This document shows, piece after piece, positions 25,735 through 38,754 of a stretch of DNA of 64,000 nt. Below the pieces are notes generated by a model. It was not told where the DNA came from, did no database searches, and saw only the letters and a list, made by a program, of their open reading frames with translations. Position 1 is the first letter of the stretch. Each line of letters starts with the position of its first letter. Source of the stretch: Gossypium raimondii (lineage: Eukaryota; Streptophyta; Magnoliopsida; Malvales; Malvaceae). The position numbers were made by a program, and so were the translations under genes. The stretch covers positions 59,095,980-59,159,979 of the forward strand of contig NC_068575.1 of assembly GCF_025698545.1 (NCBI RefSeq), written 5' to 3'.

Positions 25735-28700
25735 GTTTGCCCCTTTTGTTCCTTCCCTCCCCATTTTAGGGAGGTCTTTTATTTCATCTTTAGTGCTGAT
25801 ATATTTTCTCCTTAGTCTGGACTATGTCTTCTTGTCTATTATACCTATTGAACACTTCTATTTTGAAGTAAAATTGTTATAAACAACATGGAGGTTTTAT
25901 TAAGCAACGAGGGTTATTTCTTCCGTTGGCTTGGAGGGCATGAAATTTGTTTGAACTCTTTGAAGTGAATTGTGGTTGCATTTAGCTTTTTTTTTTTTAA
26001 CAAGTATTTCTTTGATTTATGTTTTCCTGAAACTTTGGTACTCTTGTTCGAAGCTAGGATTATAATTTGTTCTTCTTGCTTAGTACTCTTGTTACTCTTT
26101 GTTAGTTCGTCACATGATATGTTCTTTTGTCTCGGTTTACTTACGATGGTAGATTAACAGATGATTCCAAGTCAGTCCTCAATATTCAACCCAATTGTTT
26201 CATTTTACGTAATTATTACATTTGAAATGTATCTTGATTTATTGTTGATTTATTGTGTTTTTTCCTTTTGATTTTGGTGACTTAATAATAAGGCTTCACA
26301 GGTTTAATATTGGTAGATCTTTACATTTATGACTAAAGTTAGATATGTTTCAAAGCTAGAAAGTAGAGTTGCGACAATGGATGAATCTATTGTAAGTTAG
26401 ATATAGCTCTTATTGTGTTTATTGAAGAAAAGAATCGCTTAATTCCCATTATTGAGTTTAGAGCCATGGTATTAGTCTAAGTAGAATGCGAATTCGAATT
26501 GAATTATGCAATGGAAAAGCTTTACATATTGTATTATCTAATAATATCTTATTAGAAGAAAATTGGAAAATTCATGTATCTGAATCTAATATCGCAAGAG
26601 TTAAGATTTTAATTTGGTTCGTTAACTTGTTCTCCTTGTTGATGTCAAAATTTGTCTTCATGAGTTTTGAGCTTCCACATTTCATTGTTAATCGCTCACA
26701 TTTTCTATTATTTACAGTTGTTGATAATAAGTCGTATCTCCATGTTTTTTTTAACTTCCTTATTGCAGACTCTACGTAAGAGGAACTATCTTGGGTTACA
26801 AGAGGTAATAAGAATTTAACTTTTTTTATTGCCTTTATTGTATTTTTGTTCTGTCGGTTTTAAGTTGTTCCTTTTTTGTGGAATTAGTGAATTTTCTTAA
26901 GGAACTTGAATGTTTAGTTATATGTATGAGAAATTTTAGCTGAGTTAATGTGCCAAAAATGGAGTTGAAGGTTTATTATTATTCATTTTTATTAAAAAAA
27001 AACTAAGTCTGGATATAGGAAGAATTGTAGACTTCTGGATTCAAATTTCGGGCTTTCTCGGTGCCACCTTGAAAGGATAATTACATGAATTATTTGAGCT
27101 AAGCATTGGGTTTTGGAGTTTTCATTTCAGATTTAATTGGTACGAAATTGAGTAAACGAAATTTATTTGCAGAAGTAAGGTTTTTATTGGCTATGCTCTA
27201 TATTGATCCATAAATATCTTGGAGTTGCTATTATCAGTTGTCTTTAGTAAAATTCTTAGTTTCGGTTTGGGATGGTTTCCTGTGAGTTTTGGGTACCAAA
27301 CACTTGAATGTACTAACTAAATACAGTGTCATGTTTGCTGTTTAGCATTCTCTTGTAAGCACGCTTTATGATTGTTCCTTTCATCTGTTAAGTAATGAAG
27401 GATTAAGAAATTCTTGGTGCGACACTTTGGAGGTCTTATCCTTTATGTTTGGATTTTGGACATGTTATGGTCTTTCTTTAGAATGTCCTGTGCTCCTCTC
27501 TTCACCTACATCAATTTCCCCATGTGTTACGTGTGTCAATGGAGTTTAGATACTTCTCAAAGAATAGCTTTTGTATTATCTCTCTGTATTTATTTTCTTT
27601 AACAATTACCTTAACTCTATCTTGCCACACAAAAGCGTCGCACATCGGGATCTGGAAGATAGTAAGACAGTGGAGCCCCTACCCACTTAGCTTCTTTTAT
27701 TGCCACGCTTTTGTTTCCATCTATCATTGGAACTCTTTAAGTATTTCATGCTATTTCTCTCAAAGAATCTTCCTAAAACATATAGAAAAATATAACCTAT
27801 TTTCCAATTCCATTCATATAATATAATATGCCTATCGAAACAAGCTAAGAAGAGTTTCTTAATTGGTTAAAGAGCGAATCGACTTGGTTAGGCATCTAGA
27901 GGAAACTTGTTGGGTGATTGTGTAGCTTGAATTATTGCAATCATCTACAGTCTTTGCAATATTTTGCATATATTGCAAAAATAATCATGAATTACTTGCA
28001 ATTACCTATATTCTTCGTTGGATCAAAATTGTTTTGTTTATTTGCAAAGTTTTGCAGGGGGGATGCGAGTTTATATTTGTGAGCACAATACTTCTCCTCC
28101 GTAACTGTAAACTTCAACTTATCTTAGACTTTCAATATGTCTTGAGGAAACATATTCTTTACTTTTGTCTTGAATTGATAATGCACTTTTTAATGTATCG
28201 GTGTTTAATAGTGATTAAATTGCTATTATAATTTGATTTTAATGTTATATGTTATTGATTTTTGGTTTATACATAAATGCAAGAAAGTAAACATCCAATA
28301 GCTTTGTTTATAGCCTCTTATTTTATAATTTGTACATGCATGCAATTATTCGCTTGTTATCTTGTGGATTCCCAAGATAATAAGAAGAGTGCAAGAAAAC
28401 TGCTTCGAGATTTGTTCTTATTCACAAGCTAGACAATTTTACTCTTCCATGTATATCCGAGAGCCAGACACATAAAGACAGACCAACAAAACATACTCAT
28501 TAGGTCGCTCATGCTTAATAACAATAAGGGTGGTTCCAGTTCAAAGGATGTGAAAGCTGCAGCTGAGGGTCCTAGAAAGAGGCATTGATTTTGTATTATA
28601 TTTAACTTACCTAGAAAGAGTTAATTGTCTTATCACTCTCTTTAATCCTCATTTCAGGATAGGGATCTGAGCATCCTTTTGTAGCTTCATTCATGGATCA

Positions 28701-29278
28701 GTACGAAATTGAGTAAAGGAAATTCATCATGCTATATTTTTCTTATTTCATCTTGAAGGCAGGCTTTGTAATTTATGATTTGAGATGAACAGTGCCCAGC
28801 ATGAAGTTAGTCATAGGTTCTGCACGATCAATGAATGAAAAATATGCCAAGGCTGGAGCTGGAGAAAGCAATTGTAGCTATCAATGGTATTATCAGAATG
28901 TGTTATATTTCCTCAACAATGTCTAATTTGAGTTTATAGAAGCAATAAACTCATGTAGTAAACAGTGGATGTAGTAAACCCATTTCAGTCTAATTTCAGA
29001 GGGTTTTTGAATTTCCATTTTAGTCTATAAATTTTCAAGTTTATTCTTGTACATTTTGAACTTGTGCTTTTTTTTTGCAATCAATTAGTTGCACTATTTG
29101 AACTTGAAATTTTGAACTTGTAATTTAACATGATTTTCAATATTTTGACTAAAAAATAATTTATTATATGATTAAATACTATCTTTTGACTAAAAGTATA
29201 TATTTAATACTAATTAATTTTGATATTAATAAGGTTGATTTTAATATTTAATATTTTTAAATGTTTTTAAAAGAATGG

Positions 29279-29664
29279 TACTTTTAGCGGCGTTTGTAAT
29301 CAAAGCGTCGCTAAATGTCTTGAGCTATAGCGACATTTGTGCAAAAAGCGCCGCTAAAGGTCTTGAGCTATAGCGGCGTTTGTGAAAGATGCGTCGCTAA
29401 AGGTCCTGATCTATAGCGGCGTTTCTGTAAAAAGCGCCGCTAAAGGTCCTGATCTATAGCGGCGTTTTTGTAAAAAGCGCCGCTAAAGGTCCTGACCTAT
29501 AGCGGCGTCTTTATAAAAAGCGCCGCTAAAGGTCCTGATCTATAGCGGCGTTTTTGGAAAAGCGCCGCTAAAGGTCCTGATCTATAGCGGCATTGACAAT
29601 AGCGGCGTTTTTTGCGACACTTTCAAAAACGCCGCTAAAGGCATAAAAAAACGCCGCTAAAAAC
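29279..29664. repeat. CACTA 3' subterminal hairpin array
   Basis: About nine units of about 42-43 bases with the same arms as the 5' array. The linker differs (close to AGGTCCTGATCTA), so the two ends have been homogenised separately. Confidence 0.9.
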
Positions 29665-30760
29665 CTGTTTTGGTGTAGTGCCTCAAACAACACCTAAACT
29701 ATAACACCCTTAACTCGAATTTGTCGCTAAAACAGGGTTACGGAGCATTATCGGTATTTACAAAATTAATTATCAGACATTTCATTTCATCTAGCCTTCA
29801 TATTAGAAACCAATCAAAGTTATACATGCATATTCTCCTTTAAACGAGCCTTGGAGGCCCAAATTACGCATTAGAAACAAATAGGGACTAAGTCGAAAAC
29901 TCAGAAAATTTTTCGAAAACATTTAAAATTTTTAACATTGCTGGGGTCATACGGCCGTGTGGCCAGCCCGTGTGAATCACACGGTTTGGAGACACGCCCA
30001 TGTCTAAGGCCGTATGGGCATACGAAATAGGGACACACGGTCATGTCTCAGCCCGTGTCCGTGCCCGTGTGAGTATACTGACTTGGGTCATACGACCAAG
30101 TCACACGCTTATGTGAGCATTCTATTTTGTGCAAATTTAAGATACAGTGGACATACGCCCGTGTCTCTGCCCGTGTGGACGAAAATAGACCATTTTACAA
30201 GTCATATTTCTCACCCAATTTGTTACTAACCTATCCCTACCAATTCACAAGTCTACAAACTATAACATGGCATTCAAAACAAAGCTAAAATAAGTGGCTA
30301 ATCTCAACAATTTACATATAGACCAACATTAAACAAAATACCTATACATGCCATTATGACTAAAATTAAAACATTCAAAAATACCGATAGAACCGATGGA
30401 TAGTGTGATATATCTCTGACAAGCTGCCAACCTAATCGAGCTTCTGATGATCTAAAAAGTAAAGGAAAACAATTACGTAAGCAATGAATGCTTAGTAGGG
30501 TCGTATAAACTTTAATCATATCAATTCATTTTAAATAAGAAATTTATACATATCAAGAATTATCCAATATTGATACCCCAATATTCATAAAGTATATTCA
30601 ACAACTTTAACTATTCCAAATTTCTAAATTTTCATTTGCATTTCTTTACTTTCCTTGCTCATTCCATATGCATAACTCACCAGTCATAAAATTAATCACA
30701 TGATAAGCCATTTCATAAGAAATTGCATAACTTAAATCTTACTATTCTTTCATGAGCACA

Positions 30761-33700
30761 TGTAATAACCCAATTTTCAGTAGTGTCAGAATAGTGATTT
30801 GAGATCACTAAATCTGATGAAAACGTTATAAAAATTTATTAATTAATAATTATAAGTTCAGCGTGATTTTAGAAATATTTTTGAATTAGCGAATTTTGTG
30901 ATTTAAAAGAAATTACTAGGAAAATTGGGTCGAAAACGAGGTATCGAGACCTCGATATTATAAACTGAGGCGTAAATATTTTTATAAATATTTACGGAGT
31001 GTCATTAGGGTAGTATTAAAGTTTCGTTAAGAAATTTTAATGTTCCGATGGTTAATTGATTAAAAAGGACTAAATTGCAACAAGGGTAAAAGTTGAATTA
31101 TAGATTAAAGAAAAGTTAAAATGACTAAATAGGTAAATATGCCAAGTCCCATAAATGAGGCGGCATATGCATGATAAAATCTGAGATTTTTTTGAAGTAT
31201 ATTATTATTTTATTATATTGTAAATTATATTATATTATATTATTATTATATTATTATATTTTAAATAAACAAAATTGTTGACAAATGTATGGTGTATATG
31301 ATGACATGTGGAAAAATAAAATACATATATTAGTAATTATTACACATTTACTTATTATTTAAGTAAATAATTTTATATTATTATTTTATTGTTATTATAT
31401 TAAACTAATGAAATAAAAGATAGAAAAGAGAATAGAAACAGAATAGCATGGACGAAACAGAGAAGGAAAGAAGGAAAGAAAGAATAGAAAGAAAGAAAAG
31501 AGAAAATTGAGGTTTTGAGGTTCTAAGCTCATTTGGTAAGTCAATTTAATCCATTTTCTCTCGCTTTGATGTTTTGGAATCCTAGAGATAAATACTACTT
31601 GATTTATGTTGATATTTTGAAAGTTAGTAGATTATTAGATGATGTTCATGTTGAATAAATTGAAGTGTTAGGGTTAAATTGATTTAATTTCAAGTTAGAA
31701 GTTAGTAAATGATTTAATTGTAAAATAAAGTGTAAGTTTTGAATAGTAGGGACTAAATTGAGAGAATTTCGAAATTAGGGATTTATGGTGAAATTGAAGA
31801 GTTAAAATGAGTTTATAGTGAGAATTAAGAGAGAATATGGAGTTAGATTAGGAAAAATAAAATTAGTATTGATAAGTGATTAAATTAGAGTTTATGTAAA
31901 GTTTAGGTATAAATGGAAATATTTTGATGAAATTGTGTATTAATGATTTTTAATTGTTTAATTACGTAGCTAATGTCGTGCAAGAGTCATTGTCCGAGAA
32001 AGGAAAGGAGAAGGTGGACAAGGAGTGATTCGAGAAAATTTCGGTTAGTATTACCATAATTCGAATTTAATTATTCATTGTTGAAATTTAAATTAATATA
32101 CATTATAAGCAAATTTAAGGTGAGTATCATGATTGAATTGAATGAAATATATAGATATATACACACACGTATTGGTATTGAATTTATTGATAGTAATTGT
32201 TGAATTTTGAATAATATGTTTAGTAAATAAAAATAAGGTGAATATCGATATTGAATTAAATGAATTAAAAATATGAATTGAATAAAAGTGAATTAAATTA
32301 TGATTATGTGTGAATATGTGAATTGAGTATAGATTGAAAAGTGGTTTGAATTGAATTGAAGGATGATTGTGCGTGAATATCGAAATATGTATTGGTATTG
32401 AATTGTATATTGATTAGAAAGTGGGAAGTGAATCTGAATTGAATTGTGATTGAATCGAAAGTGATTTTGAAATAGAAAAATGATTTGAATACCCTATTAA
32501 CTAGTCGGGCTGAGTCGGATATAGTTGGCATGCCATAGGATTGGAAGTGTTCAGGATACTTGACCTTGAGTCGATGAGACACTGGGTGTCATCTTTTACT
32601 TGGATAGATTCGATGAGGTCTTGGTACCAACTTTCTTCGGCTCTGCCGATGAGACACTGGGTGTCACTTTATTGCTTCGAACTATCCGATGAGGCACTAG
32701 GTGCCATTCTGGTGTGTTTGGTTGGATCCGTGTATCCGCCAAAGTCCGAGTATTGTTAATAGGGTAAATAATTGGAATGAGAAAAAAAAATTGAATAAGT
32801 GTGATTGATTGAGGTATGGAAAGAAATGAGCAAGTGAAATTGTGAATTGATAGGTGAATTGGAAATCAAGATAAGAGGTTTGAAGATATGAACCCAAAGC
32901 TCATGATTTGATTAAGAGTAAATTTTTGTTATATGATATTAGTGAGTAAAAATTGCAATAGAATTGATACTAAATATAATGATAAATAGAATGAATTTCA
33001 TATGAATTGAAATGAATTATTGGAATGAGATGTGAAAAATCCAATAAAATTTAGATAGTGAAATAAGGTATGAATACCATTAAATATAAGACTGAAATAT
33101 TGCTTATTGTTATTAATGGTCAAGTTGATTTAAAGTATGGGATAATTAATGAATAATTGTAGACATAAATTTAATGTATATAATTTATCCATTAATGTTA
33201 TAAATTTGAATTATGGTAATACCACTGAGTATTCCCATGCTCAGCGTACGGTTGTTTCCGTGCGCAGGTTAGTAGAAATCCAGTGTTCGGTCCAACATCC
33301 AGAGTAGTCCCGACCTCAGAGAAATTTAGCGATGTACCTTTCTTTTGATAACGTGGCATGTACCTAAGTAATGTTTATACCTAAGTGATGTATAGGGATT
33401 AGTCATTTTGAATGTTTTTATCTATGATATTGCTAAAGGAAGATGTGTGAGTATGTGATAATGTTTGGTAATATGTATATTTAGATGATAAATCATGCAT
33501 GGAAATCATGAAAGAGTAAAAGTTTGCAAAGAAACAGATTTCAAGCAGCTACAGTGATGCGACTTTGAAAAATCACCTACGATAGTATATAATGAGTTAG
33601 AAGGTGAATGATATATGGAATTAAAGCTTGTTGTGTCTATTTTCATGGAAAAATAACGGTTTAACAAAAGGAGTTTTATATTTTAAGATATTTGAATTTT

Positions 33701-34197
33701 TGTGACACAGGGTCAGAACAGTTTTTGGTGTCCCCTGTTTTGAGTTTAGGAAATTATTAAAAATTGTACAAAAATATTTATGAGTTGTATTTTACATGCT
33801 TAGATTCCTTATTGAGTCTATTTTCTGTAGAAACAAGTAATAACTTCATATGAAAATCCTACAATGAGAAAATTTATTTTTAGTGGCAAGAGGTCATGAC
33901 AGTCAAGTGGTGAAACAGGGGAGTCTTTAACTAATAAACTGTACTAATTAGCTGAAGAAAAAATTCTAAAAATAGGAAGATATATGAGTCTAGTTTCAGG
34001 GAAAATTTGCGGAATTAAATTTTGAGTCCCGTAACTCGATTTATAATTAATTTAGCAACTGTTACACGATTGGACAGATTTGCAGTAAATAGTGAAATTA
34101 ATTTTCAAAACAAGTTTTTATACTCCGAATTAGTAAGATAAGCTAAGTAATGTCTCGTGCTCGACTCCGACAACGGTCTCGGGTAAGGGGTGTTATA
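30761..34197 (+). mobile_element. solo LTR, 3.4 kb, inserted in the older reverse LTR
   Basis: Starts TGTAATAACCCAATTTTC and ends GGGTAAGGGGTGTTATA. It is bounded by an exact 5-base duplication GCACA (30,756-30,760 and 34,198-34,202). The terminal CA appears mutated to TA. Conserved blocks shared with the 41.1-44.8 kb copy include GACTAAATTGCAAC-type sequence near 31,070 and ACTATTAACTAGTCGGGCT near 32,500. The TCCGTGTATCCGCCAA block near 32,730 is also shared. No reading frame longer than about 70 codons has protein-like sequence. An LTR left after recombination between the two LTRs of a full element is the simplest explanation. Confidence 0.85.
32571..32707 (+). repeat. hairpin array in the 3.4 kb solo LTR
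   Basis: About four units built on CCGATGAGRCACTGGGTGTC. Stems include GACAC/GTGTC (twice) and GGCAC/GTGCC with 3-base loops. One unit instead has a palindrome, TTGGTACCAA. The array sits between the conserved blocks AGTTGGCATGCCATAGGA and TCCGTGTATCCGCCAA. Confidence 0.75.
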
Positions 34198-34554
34198 GCA
34201 CAAGTATATTTTCATTTGAGCACTTACCCTTTCAACGCATCAGATAAATAAACATATTACCATTTAACCAGTAACTTGGCCCTTGTCTAAGAATCAACAA
34301 CAACAACATTTCTTAGCATACTTGAACATATTTCATATAAATTCAACATTTATAAATTTATTTTATCAACATATCAAACTTGAGTTTATTACTCATCACA
34401 ATTTCAATCGACGAATACACTTATTTCAGATCAACACCAATAATAACCTTAAGTCTTCAAACATTAATTTCATATGTCACTTATCAGATCTTATCGAATC
34501 GGGGAACGACTTACGGATATGAGTACATCGTATTCAGAAACTCGAAGACTGCAC

Positions 34555-34738
34555 AGAAGTACATAAGTGCTAAATAGAAACCCATAAGGGTTGAACGGAA
34601 GTTCGTAAGAGTTGAACAGAAACCCATAAGGGTTAAACTGAAGCTCAAAAGAGCTGAACGGAAACCCATAAGGGTTAAACTAAAACTCATGTGAGTTAAC
34701 AGAAGCTTGTGAGAGCTAAACGGAAAGTAAATACGAAA
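34555..34738 (+). repeat. eight-unit covarying hairpin array in the reverse LTR
   Basis: Eight units of about 21 bases, each GAA + 5-base stem + 4-base loop + 5-base stem + linker. The stems are AGTAC/GTGCT, AACCC/GGGTT (three times), AGTTC/GAGTT, AGCTC/GAGCT, AACTC/GAGTT and AGCTT/GAGCT. All eight can pair on the + strand if G-U pairs are allowed. Confidence 0.8.
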
Positions 34739-37256
34739 GTTCGCAACAAATGTTGAACCTCGATTTGCTGTCAATTCATTCTTTGCATTCGCCGTCAATT
34801 CATCCGTTACCACAGAACGATTGTACTCAATCCCGCATTCCACTTTAACTAGATATTCTTTTCAATTCATAATTTAACAATATTTCATTTTTTTAACAAT
34901 ATGCTAAATACATAATAATTTAACAACATTCCAATTGTCAACAATATATTAAATACGTAACATCATTCGTCAATTCAATATAATTATTAAACTTTAACCA
35001 TACAAACTTACCTGATTGAATTGTAATAATTGCGGAGTTCGTGAATTATTCCACTTTTTTCATTTTTCACAAGTATCTACGAAATCTTGATCTAAAATAT
35101 AAAATTACTCATTCATTAGCATATATTTATGTTCCAATGTATTTCAAAATTTATACCCTTTAATTTTTTAAATTTACACAATTACCCCAAATTTTACAAC
35201 TTTTACAATTTAGTCCCTTAACTAGTTAATCTATCAAATCAACTATTTTTCTCAATTAATAATTTATTCAAATATTATACGCTACCATAAAACCCTTAAT
35301 AAAATAGAAATATAATACCAAACCCTAATATTTTAACTATTTTCACAATTTGATACTAACATTAATATTTAATAAAATCACTTTATAATATCATCATACA
35401 ACAAAATTAAAGCTCTAAAACCACTTGATATTAATAATTTATTTCAATATATATTAATCTAGACAATAAAACAATTCATTTCATGCAATTTGGTCATTTT
35501 GACATTTTACAAAATTACCCTAAAATTTTACTTTTATTCAATTTAGTCCCTGAGCCTAAAACATGCAAATTAGTCATTTTAATGTAAACCCATGCTAGCT
35601 GAATATTCATATATTTTCCTCCTCTCCATTCTACATTCTTAATGTGTATAACATGCTTATATGTAATATTATCTATAATTCCACTATTTACTTATGTTCA
35701 GTATCAAAGTCATCCACTTGAGTCATAATCACTAAATTATTTATATCTTGAGCTACAGAATTATAAATTAAGATCCGCTTGATGTTTTGAAACTAGACTC
35801 AAATATATTTTTACCATAAAAATTTTAGAATTTAATATTTAGCCAATAAGTACAGTAAAATCTTCAATTTATCCCTATTCTTCTGTTTGACGGCTTCAAC
35901 CTTTCTTTACAAAAAAATAATTATCTCTTAGTATAGGGTTTGGATGATGTTTCTGTTTGTTTCTCTTGAAAATAGACTCTTTAAGAATTTAAACATATAA
36001 ATTTAAACCCCTAATTATTTTTTTACAATTTTTGATGATTGTCCAAAGTCAGAACAGGGGAACTCGAAATCAATCTGACATTGTCTCACAAAAATTCATA
36101 TATCTCATAATATGAAATTCTTTTGCTTACACTTTTTCTTTCGCTTACACGGTTTCTTCTATGTAAAATTAGACTCAATAGGCTTCAATTTAATACTTTA
36201 TTTAACCTCTAATTCAATTTCTACAATTTTTGGTAAATTTTCAAAGTCAAACTACTGCTATTGTCCAAAATTGTTTTAGTGTAAAATGTTGATAACTAAG
36301 TTTATAACACCTAATTTCCTTTCTCTACAATATTTCCCATCACTTCCTCTTATTTCCTTCACTAATATATCAAGAAAATAAAACATTATATAATAAAATT
36401 CTACTTTAACATCATTTTCATGCTTTTCAATAATATCAAACTTAAAATTATATTGAAATCTTGATGTTCTTACCTTATCACATTGATTTTAATCTTTAAC
36501 TTTATTTTCTCTCTCCTCCAGCTTCTATTTCTTGAATCTAACTTGATATTCTAGCTCCCCATAGTCTCCTTATTATTTTCTCTCTTGGTAGCTATGTAAA
36601 TTCTTTTAATTTCTAAGTGAAAATGGTGAATTTTTGGTAAAATGACCAAATTGTAAAGAAAATAAAATTTATTTTCTTTCTCTTCTTCTCACGTGGGTGC
36701 ATGGAAAGATGAAGAGAATTCTTCATCTTTCTTTCCTTATATACTAAATAAAATAATAATAATAAATATAATTAAAATTAAGTCAAAATATTAATAAACT
36801 AATATTTATTTAATCTAAAATATCACCAACATCATAATTGCCTTCTAGAGTTCTCTCTATTTCTAATTGACCATTTTGCCCTTTATGATCTTTTAAAATT
36901 CTATCCTTGAGTCATCACTTTGCAATTTAGTCCATCATAATTCTTCACCTATTCAATTTGGTCCTAATTTATCCACTTTCCTTAGTTTATAGATCATTCC
37001 ACCCTTAAAATATTTAGACTATTGGTCCTTCAACTTTTTTATATTTACACTTTAACCCCTCAAATTTTGAGTATTTACTCTTGGGCAACAAAACTTTTCT
37101 CACTTTTACGATTTAGTCCTTTCTTGAATTAATATATCATAATATACTTCCCAATGTTGACATAACTCAAAATTTCCCTTTTTATCACTTTATTTCCTTA
37201 TTTTATTATATCAAAAATTCTCACTTTCTTACTGTAGTAATTTTCAGGGTATTACA

Positions 37257-37555
37257 TAAAGATTTCAAATACAACCAATTCAATAACATACCAATTACAT
37301 TCATGCCAAAATATGCTAAAATGGCACTTCAAGATAACACTAACAAACCAATTTCCAAAACCGATCATTTATGATACAAAATCAACTTAAACCGTAGGTA
37401 CATGCCATATACTAATCAAAAGAGAACTTCACAACTTTGTTGGGACTACTTCTCATATTCTCGAAGATCACCTATATCTGTGTATGGAGAAAACAAACTG
37501 TATGTTGAACGATAAGGCTTAGAGTTTTGATTAACACAAACATTAATACCATGAA
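37257..37555 (-). mobile_element. LTR fragment (outermost layer), right part
   Basis: The minus strand shows GAAGTAGTCCCAACAAAG, GGCATGTACCTA and a CATACAGTTTGTTTTCTCC block. These correspond to GAGTAGTCCCGACC, GGCATGTACCTAAG and GTACGGTTGTTTCCGTGC at 33,250-33,370 in the 3.4 kb solo LTR. It therefore continues the LTR that begins at 22,893. The similarity fades near 37,555. Confidence 0.55.
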
Positions 37556-38754
37556 ACAGTAGCGAAGGGATAGCCACACGTCATTGTTGGTCACAAATCA
37601 CCGTAAATGAAACAGTAGCGTACAACAAGAAGTGGGCAGAAACCTACGTACATCGGATGCTGTTATAGTCTCCGACTTCTTTTAAATGAATCAGCTTCGA
37701 GTCCTGTTCGTGATGCCCTAAAAAGACACTGAATGACATGCAACTGACGCTTTCACGACCATAAATGAAGCGACCAAGTTGCCAATGTCAGTAATTAAAA
37801 AAAGGTGAAACCCCATGGTAAACATGGTATGATATGAGATGAAAAAGAACCCTGTCAACACCATTCAAGATCAGTTTCTGCTATGAATCATTTGTTCATA
37901 AACTAATAGCAGATTATAAGGCACATCAAAATGTAGAGACAATTTTGAACGTTACACAAAATCTGGGTTATGCATCAAATCTAAGTTGGCCCTTCAAATT
38001 ATAGGCCCCATTCGATCAGAGTAGCGTTGCAGTACCGAAATTAAAAGTTAATAGAGCAGTGGTCACGTACTAGTTTATTATAGCTACGAAATATCAGTGA
38101 TGAAATTTTAGCGATGGGAAGAACTCAAATCGAAAAGTAACGACCGATACACCTGTAGAACCGAAGAATATGAGGTGGGGACCGACCGGTGGATCCATAA
38201 GACATAAACAAGGATGAAAGTGACAAGCAGCTTGTTTGCAGGAAATTCCCCAGGCAATCAATTTTGAACTGATTACAACGCAAAGCGAAACAGTAAACAA
38301 GAGCTGCACATGCTTGTGGAAAGCCTTACTGCAACTGTGATTGTCACAAGAGTAATCAGCGGGCCTTGGCGATTGGATCTCTCACGACAAGCCATTCTAG
38401 ATTTTCTGTAAAACCTAGGGTGTATCCCTCATCCTACACATATGATTATTTAAATTAAGCAATTTAATAATATATCAATTATTTACTTGTAACTTTAAAT
38501 AAATAAATTTCAAATAAGTCTTAAATGACCGAAAGAACGATATAGCCGTTTTCATTAGTAATACGCCAAGAAGAAGCCCATCGGGAAATATGTGGCCTAT
38601 TTTATCAAATATAATCATTTACTTTCATTTATTTTTAAAATTTTAAAGGATTTGTTAGTATTTAATTTCAGTATACCATTTTATCAAATATTCGAGATTA
38701 GTGTGAATGAAAAAATATGAAATAAATTTATAAAAGAATTAATATAAAATTAAC
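37556..38754. other. unassigned stretch of ordinary complexity
   Basis: GC-richer than its surroundings up to about 38,430. It contains two copies of ATGAAACAGTAGCG about 60 bases apart. On the minus strand a 40-codon frame (ATG near 38,395) and a 71-codon frame (38,309-38,094) are open, but neither resembles a family I know. It could be an unrecognised non-coding transcript, a gene relic or more LTR. Downstream of 38,440 it is AT-rich spacer. Confidence 0.4.

Larger units (their letters stand above)
23288..29680. mobile_element. non-autonomous CACTA (En/Spm-type) transposon, 6.39 kb
   Basis: Starts CACTACACCAAAA and ends TTTTGGTGTAGTG. The terminal inverted repeats match over 29 bases with two differences. 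The 3-base target duplication CCT (23,285-23,287 and 29,681-29,683) is the diagnostic CACTA length. Both ends carry subterminal arrays of a hairpin unit (TAGCGGCG...CGCCGCTA), the expected binding platform for a TNPA-like protein. No transposase reading frame is recognisable, so mobility would need an autonomous relative. The interior holds a degenerate TTTAGGG-like region, stray terminal-type units near 25,029 and 25,120, and a captured gene fragment. Sharp ends and intact duplication suggest a recent insertion. Confidence 0.95.
29700..37256 (-). mobile_element. reverse-oriented solo LTR, split by a later solo-LTR insertion
   Basis: Minus-strand LTR made of 37,256-34,203 and 30,760-29,700, about 4.1 kb without the insertion. 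It begins TGTAATACCCTGAAAATTAC (minus) and ends ...GGGTGTTATA. The flanks TAAAC (29,695-29,699) and TAAAG (37,257-37,261) match at four of five bases, fitting an aged 5-base target duplication. The part near 29,940-30,180 carries repeated CCGTGT/ACACGG motifs. A hairpin array lies at 34,555-34,738. No gag, pol, primer-binding site or second LTR is present. Reverse-transcribing origin (probably Ty3/gypsy) is inferred from termini and duplication size only. Confidence 0.75.

Noticed and set aside
28500..28590. Short Lys/Ser-rich open stretch ending in TGA as a second captured exon
   Set aside because: Too short and not recognisable. No clear splice acceptor in a consistent frame.
30014..30229. 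Pro/Cys-rich frame in the 30 kb LTR
   Set aside because: It arises from the ACACGG/CCGTGT repeat of the LTR.
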